A stretch of DNA of 64,000 bases, from positions 28,817,385 to 28,881,384 of the forward strand of contig OY783195.1 of the NCBI GenBank assembly GCA_963678675.1, in the 5' to 3' direction. Position 1 is the stretch's first letter; the number at the start of each line of letters is the position of its first letter. The position numbers were made by a program, and so were the translations under genes. Origin of the DNA: Xiphydria camelus. Lineage: Eukaryota > Arthropoda > Insecta > Hymenoptera > Xiphydriidae. The notes beneath the pieces were generated by a model that saw only the letters and a program-made list of their open reading frames with translations, made no database searches and was not told where the DNA came from. Below, piece after piece: positions 25,501 through 31,500 of the stretch.

Positions 25501-28500
25501 ACCCCATACGAAGTTTACGTATTTGTCGGCAGTTCTCCTTAGTTCTGAACTCAAATATGCTTCTGAAATGAAGGTTCTATTTATCTAAACCTCATATATG
25601 TGTTTGGTTTCGGCGCGAGCACTTGGACGGCCGGATCGGGTCCATATGACATAACGCACAAACAAACAAGACTCTTATCGGAGAAACAAGCACTGCTCCT
25701 TCCCAGTATACTGCTAGTTCTCTATAGCTAAACGAAATAGAAATGCAGTCGTATATTGAGTCAAAGAGCAAAGATCAGAGCGTATAATAAATCAAGTTCG
25801 ACAAGGAGTGACATGACAGTTTCCATTACATTGTGACAATTTCTGTTATATTCAATTGGCCTTCTGTTTTACTGTAACACCACAAATTTTACGAAGAAGA
25901 AAAAGAAAACCAACCAGAAGGAATACCAAGCAGTTCCAACAATAATTCGCAATCATAGAAGAAATGTCAAGTAAGATTGTGCACAGGCAATAATACAATT
26001 CAAACTTGTATAATGTGTAAAAGATTTGTCTGCGGGAAATGTGCGAAGGAGAAACCAACTATCTGTAAAAGAAGGAATTAATTGATTATTTTGCTTACAG
26101 AAATAAAAATATGTGTTTGATTATTTTATTAGAAATCATAAATTATGTTGCAAATTATTTCCTTTAATAAATTAGGAATTTCTTTCTGAAAATAAACATT
26201 TATTTCATAAGGGGTCAAATGACCCCTCATGGTAAGAATAGGTAGGTGTAAAGTACCGGTATGTTTAGTGTTAAAATCTCAAAAAACACCTCCATTTACC
26301 GCTGTTTGATTTCGCTCCTTCGAGAAAACGCGTTCGAATGATATCACGGTGAAAAAAAAATGTCGTAAATTTGACGAAATTAGCGGTTACAGGCGACGAA
26401 ACGCAAATCTAATTACTCGAACTAATAATTTGCTAGAATTGACTACAAATTATTTTCGTCAAATAGTTCTTAACCATCATAACCAAATTAATTAATTCGA
26501 GTAACTAAATCAGCGTTCCCCAGCCCGTGACTGCCAATTTAATCAAAGGGAACACTGAGGGAAAAGGTTCAGGTGAATACGAACCTAGTAGAAAAATGTA
26601 TTTGAGTTAAATAGGGATTTATATTCACATCGAACAAAAGTTTACTTCAATCAAATAAATGTTTTGCATATCTTTTTAATCGAGTGCGAACCTAGTGGAA
26701 CATCGATCTAATTGAAATAGACTTTTGTTCGACGTGAATAAACTCCTATTCATCTCAAATAAATTTATCCATTATAGGTTCGTATTCAACTAGTCCTTTT
26801 CCCTGGATGTACAAGCATCCATAATTTTCCCTGCACGCAGTGGCCGCAACCGGCTCGTCGACGTCGGAGCGTTCCGAGTCGCGTAAACGCTTTCAATAGC
26901 GCCAATAATGCCGTCCAACCGTATCTCGTCCAACGGATGCCGCCGATATAAACGCACGGCTCGAGATAATCTCGCCGCGAACGACGGGCGGAGCGCGAGA
27001 CTCTCTTCGAAGCCTGTTCCTATCGTCATAATATCTCCTCTCTCTCGCGCGCGCGCACCTATCCGACCTTCGGCCCGCGGTTCGTCGATCGTGTCTCGTT
27101 TCAGGTGCGAGCCTGGAACGCGATCCTGTTTTTACAGTATTTTTCATCGCCGCGTGACCGCTTTTTCTAAATCCCCACGGCGCACCGGGTTTGCTCGCCG
27201 GGCCGTGAAATCCGGATTAGGCAATAGGATAGTCGCTGCGCGTTATGGGAGGCATTACCGTGACGTTTGGACTGTGTGCAGAGCCGTGCACGCGGCGCGG
27301 ACTCTCTCGCGCGATTAAAAGCGAAATTTCTTACCCACTGCCGAGAGTCGCGCGGTTACGTCGGGGACTCGCGCGAGTAATGCCCCTGCGTTAATGAAGA
27401 TTTTACGGCGAGATGAACGGACGATGACGAGCGAAGATTTTCTCAGAGAGAAATAGAGCGGGAACGCGCGGGTGGCGGGGAGAGTCGCGGTACAGAGGAT
27501 TGTTATTGAAAGGAAAAGAAAGAGAGTTTGGTCGCTTCGGTGACTTTACTTTCCTCCGATTTACATACACATTTATCTCTCCTGGAACTACTGCTCGCCG
27601 CGGGTTCCGATTTCTAGAGGATTTATCAACCCGCGCGAATCGGTGTCTCTTCGCGAAGCTGTTCCTCAGGCGAGATTTGTAGACTACACAGTTAGAGAAA
27701 TAATTGCTGGTGCCAAAAACATGTTTTCTTTAATCAAACGCGTGATATAGTTCCAAGGATTAAGCCACGGTTTTCTTCGTGCACGGAGAGAAGAGTATAC
27801 TAATCATTATTATACTGGATAATGTTATAGATTTGACATTTTGGAGAAAGTATTGCGTTCATTGCTTTACTGTATGACGACAGTTGACATATTATACGTA
27901 CAGCTAGTGAGCTTCACTAAACGTATGTCAATTGTTGTCATACAGTAAAGCAATGAACGCAATACTTTCCCTAAAATGGCAAATCTATTATCTACGTGTA
28001 GTATAACAGTGATTTGTATACTCTTCTCTCCGTTAGAAAGAAAACATTTAATAGCCTCGAGTAATTGTTTTTTTTCACTGAGGAATTTCTCGTTCCAACG
28101 AAAGAGTACTCTTGAATCAAAAATATATATTCTTCAACCAAGAATCTGTATACTTAAAAATGTTTGCGATCATATGCTCTTCATTCAAGACATATTTGTT
28201 GGCCCTAGCAATTTTTTTCTCTCAGTGCAGTTCTACGTGGAAAGCCGCGTTCGATGATATCGCCTTCCTCCGCGTGGGGTACCTACGCACCTAGGAATCT
28301 GCGGTACCAGTTAATACGGAGGAACTGCAATCTCTCGCGCGCAGTGGTTCTCAGCTCATTTCGTGATGGTGGCAGATTTTGTGCGAATCGAATCGAATCG
28401 TATCGATCGCGACTCGCGCTTCGAATTTCTTCCAATGTATTTATCGAACCCCTACGTCCCTTTGAGACATTTTTAAGGCCGTCTTTCTGAATCACGCCTC

Positions 28501-31500
28501 CGAAAGCATTTATATTTACGTTGGCCGAGCGATATCGCGCGACTCTATATCGCTTAGGCGGCAGTGGAAAATATTACCAAACGACTTTCGTCTTATTTAT
28601 AGCGGCGCACGCTCACGCGCGTTTATTTTTCGATATTCCGTGACATTTCGACGGACCTACGGGATCAGCAGGTGTGGTCCTCTAAAAATTCACTTCCTCT
28701 CTCTCCCTCTCTGAGAATGTATGTACTTATCTTTAAAGAGCTTTAAACTCTGCCAACTGTCTGAAAAATGTTTTTGCTCTTAATTTCTTTATTCGTTTTA
28801 CGTATATAATTAATTAACAGTAAATATATCGCTACACTGAGAAAGAAATTTGATTAATCGAAATAAGCGTGTTTTTGACTCAAACAAATGTTCTCTCGGG
28901 TCTATCCATAAACACATTTACTTCGATCAAGCCCATTTTTTCACAATTATACATGTAACCGAACATTTTTTAAGGTTCACGCAAAAGAAATCCTTTCGAT
29001 ACAATGATTTTTCCGGCGCGATCCAGCCTCCGTATCTCCCGCCGGAGAAAGTTCACGGGAAGCTGTTTGTTCGCTCCGTCGCTCGGCCAGGGTGGTACTT
29101 AATGCTAATACCAGGGAAGGCGATGTTTATTACGAAGAGTTAACCGCTCGCAGTGACTGGCGAACCTCTCTCTCGAGATTTGTCTGAAATCGCTGCGGAA
29201 GGCGATTTAATGAAGGAACAATGGCGGTTGTACGCGATCGTAAAGAAAGCGATAAAATCGATTTCCCCAGTTTCCTCGGCCGCGTCTTCACCTTCGCGCT
29301 GCGCGCTCCAGCCTTTTTCTCCCTCCTCGCCGTAGGTACAGCACGCGCGCGGTATGAGAAATCGCCCAATTATACTTTTCCACGCAATCGCAATTAACGG
29401 TGCAAGCCCGAGTGAGGCCGAATCGAGCTCAGGATCTCTCTGAACGACGGTCTCGCGTTTCCGTTTCAGAGGGCAAGGTCGAAGTGTCCAGGGACGGCAA
29501 ATATCTCAGCACCTTGGCACCGGGTAAAGTGCTGGGCGAGTTGGCGATTCTCTACAATTGCAAGAGGACCGCTACTATAACGGCCGCCACCGATTGCCAA
29601 CTATGGGCCATCGACCGACAATGCTTCCAGACCATTATGATGAGAACCGGATTGTCCAGACAAGCGGAGTACACGGATTTCCTCAAGAGGTGAGTCTTCG
29701 TATGGTAGAAGTTTAGAGGTGGTTTATTTTCGCGGGCGTCACGCCGGGAATAACGCACCGAAGAAAACGTTGGATAAACATACACTGAAAACAAATTTGC
29801 TGCATTCAACCATCGCGCATCGGTGAGATTGAACATGACGAACCTCACGATGTAATTGTTTCAAGTAGATATTCACCTGTTTCAAATTCAATTTGGTTGC
29901 TTCAACTCTTTATTTTCCTTTACACTTGTACATAATTATAACGGTCACGGAATTCTGGACAACTTGGAATTATCAGGGAATTGTGTGGATCAGGAAAAAG
30001 TCAGGGAAAATAAAGAATTTTCTGGAGTTTTTCGTGAATATTCAAATCTCACAAATATCAGAATTTCTTTTTCACACTTTGCTAGACACCGTGTCTTATG
30101 GCATTGAAACAATTGCACTTGTGAGGCTCACCGTATTATTAACTTCATCAATGGTTGAAAACAATTTTTTCAGTAAGATATATCATTCGACCGTAGCGAG
30201 ATCGAATATTGTGGACGTAAGTACCGCGAGCATCGGCACTCTGTGGCAATTTTATTCAGCTAGCAACGCTACACTGTCCCCGATTCGCGGCAGTAACGGC
30301 CTTAATATCTCTCGCAATTTTAATAACGCGCGATGTTTCGATCGTCGGACGGGCTATAATTTTTCTCCTCCGCCTCGCATTCCCCCGGTCCTCATTACCG
30401 TCTTCATCTTCGTCGCAGGCCATCCGGCTGGCTCTTAAAATCCCATTAAATCCGGCCGGACGGACGTCGAAAGCGGTGCGAACGGAGGAGCGACCGCGCC
30501 GCGCGCGCGCTCCATTATTTAGAAAAGCGCGATGGTGCCGCTAGGTCTAGCCCGCCAATTTGACAAGCTGAAAATAATAAATTGGGGACAGGCCGAGGCG
30601 GACCCGAGGTGGCTGCGCGCGAGGATGAGCCAGCTGTATAAATAGCGCGGATGATCAACGGCATCATCGCTTCACCGTTTACAAGTTTTCTTCATCGCGC
30701 GTCCGCGTCCCGCCGCCGGTTTCCACCCTCTCGCTGCGATACCACTCGCGGAAACGGGGGCTCTTTCGACGAGCAAGAGGGACGAGGAATCGTCACCCGT
30801 AAATCTCTCTCAATCTCGCCGCCCCCATCGTGTCGCGCGAGAGCCGATGTTCCCGTACGTCACACGCGTGAACCAGCGGTCCGCTCTCGGGAATTAAACG
30901 CATTTACGGCCAAACCGTCGATCGAATCGCGTCCGAGGTGCCTGCCCCGGAAACCGCGCGCGAGATCCCGCGCGCACACCGCGTGTGGCGGTGTTCGCAA
31001 AAGATATACGTCCGAGCCGTCATCGGGTTCCTTTGCGCGAGTGAAAAACTGGCCTCTAAAAATAATCCCGTCCATAATTAGACGGTCATTAGTCGAGAGC
31101 GGTCGGACGCACGGGGAAACGCGGAGATGGACGACGATGTCTAACCAGGTGTCGGGTTTTGGACACAGGCTACATTTCGAAATAGAAGCGTTCGCGTATA
31201 GAGTTCCGAGGATTGTCTCCGGCGATGTTTCTCCTCGCCGCTCCCCTTTCTCCGTATCCCCCGCGACGTCGATCCGCGTTTTAACCCGTGGCACCTTCTC
31301 GTTTCAGCGTGCCGATTTTCAAGAATCTGCCGGAAGAGACCCTCATCAAAATTTCCGACGTCTTGGAAGAGGTGAGAATTCGCGAGGACTCAAAATCGTT
31401 GTTCGTCGTTTCGCGCAGCGATTTCAGCACGTTGTTCTCGCGTCGTCTTTACCTTCCAGACGTTCTACAGCAACGGGGACTACATCATAAGACAGGGTGC

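Larger units (their letters stand above)
12088..29469 (+). other. for: for intron 2 (17.4 kb), with alternative promoter/exon and dense transposons
   Basis: The largest intron. Besides the alternative first exon at 14533-15001 and a doubtful exon at 17140-17244, it is filled with nested MITEs, a 2.2-kb inverted-repeat element, a piggyBac relic and repeat E copy 4. CpG-rich parts without a recognised gene lie at about 12240-12840, 13510-14530, 15860-16380, 17260-18000, 18540-19360, 22470-22900, 23110-24240, 26820-27680 and 28240-28640. The open frames there (for example 18947-19429 and 16539-17265 on minus) look like chance GC-rich frames. Confidence 0.6.

Noticed and set aside
30651..31490. 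279-codon open frame before and over for exon 4
   Set aside because: It overlaps exon 4 in another frame, is dominated by Arg/Ser/Pro from CpG-rich sequence, and has no recognisable similarity.
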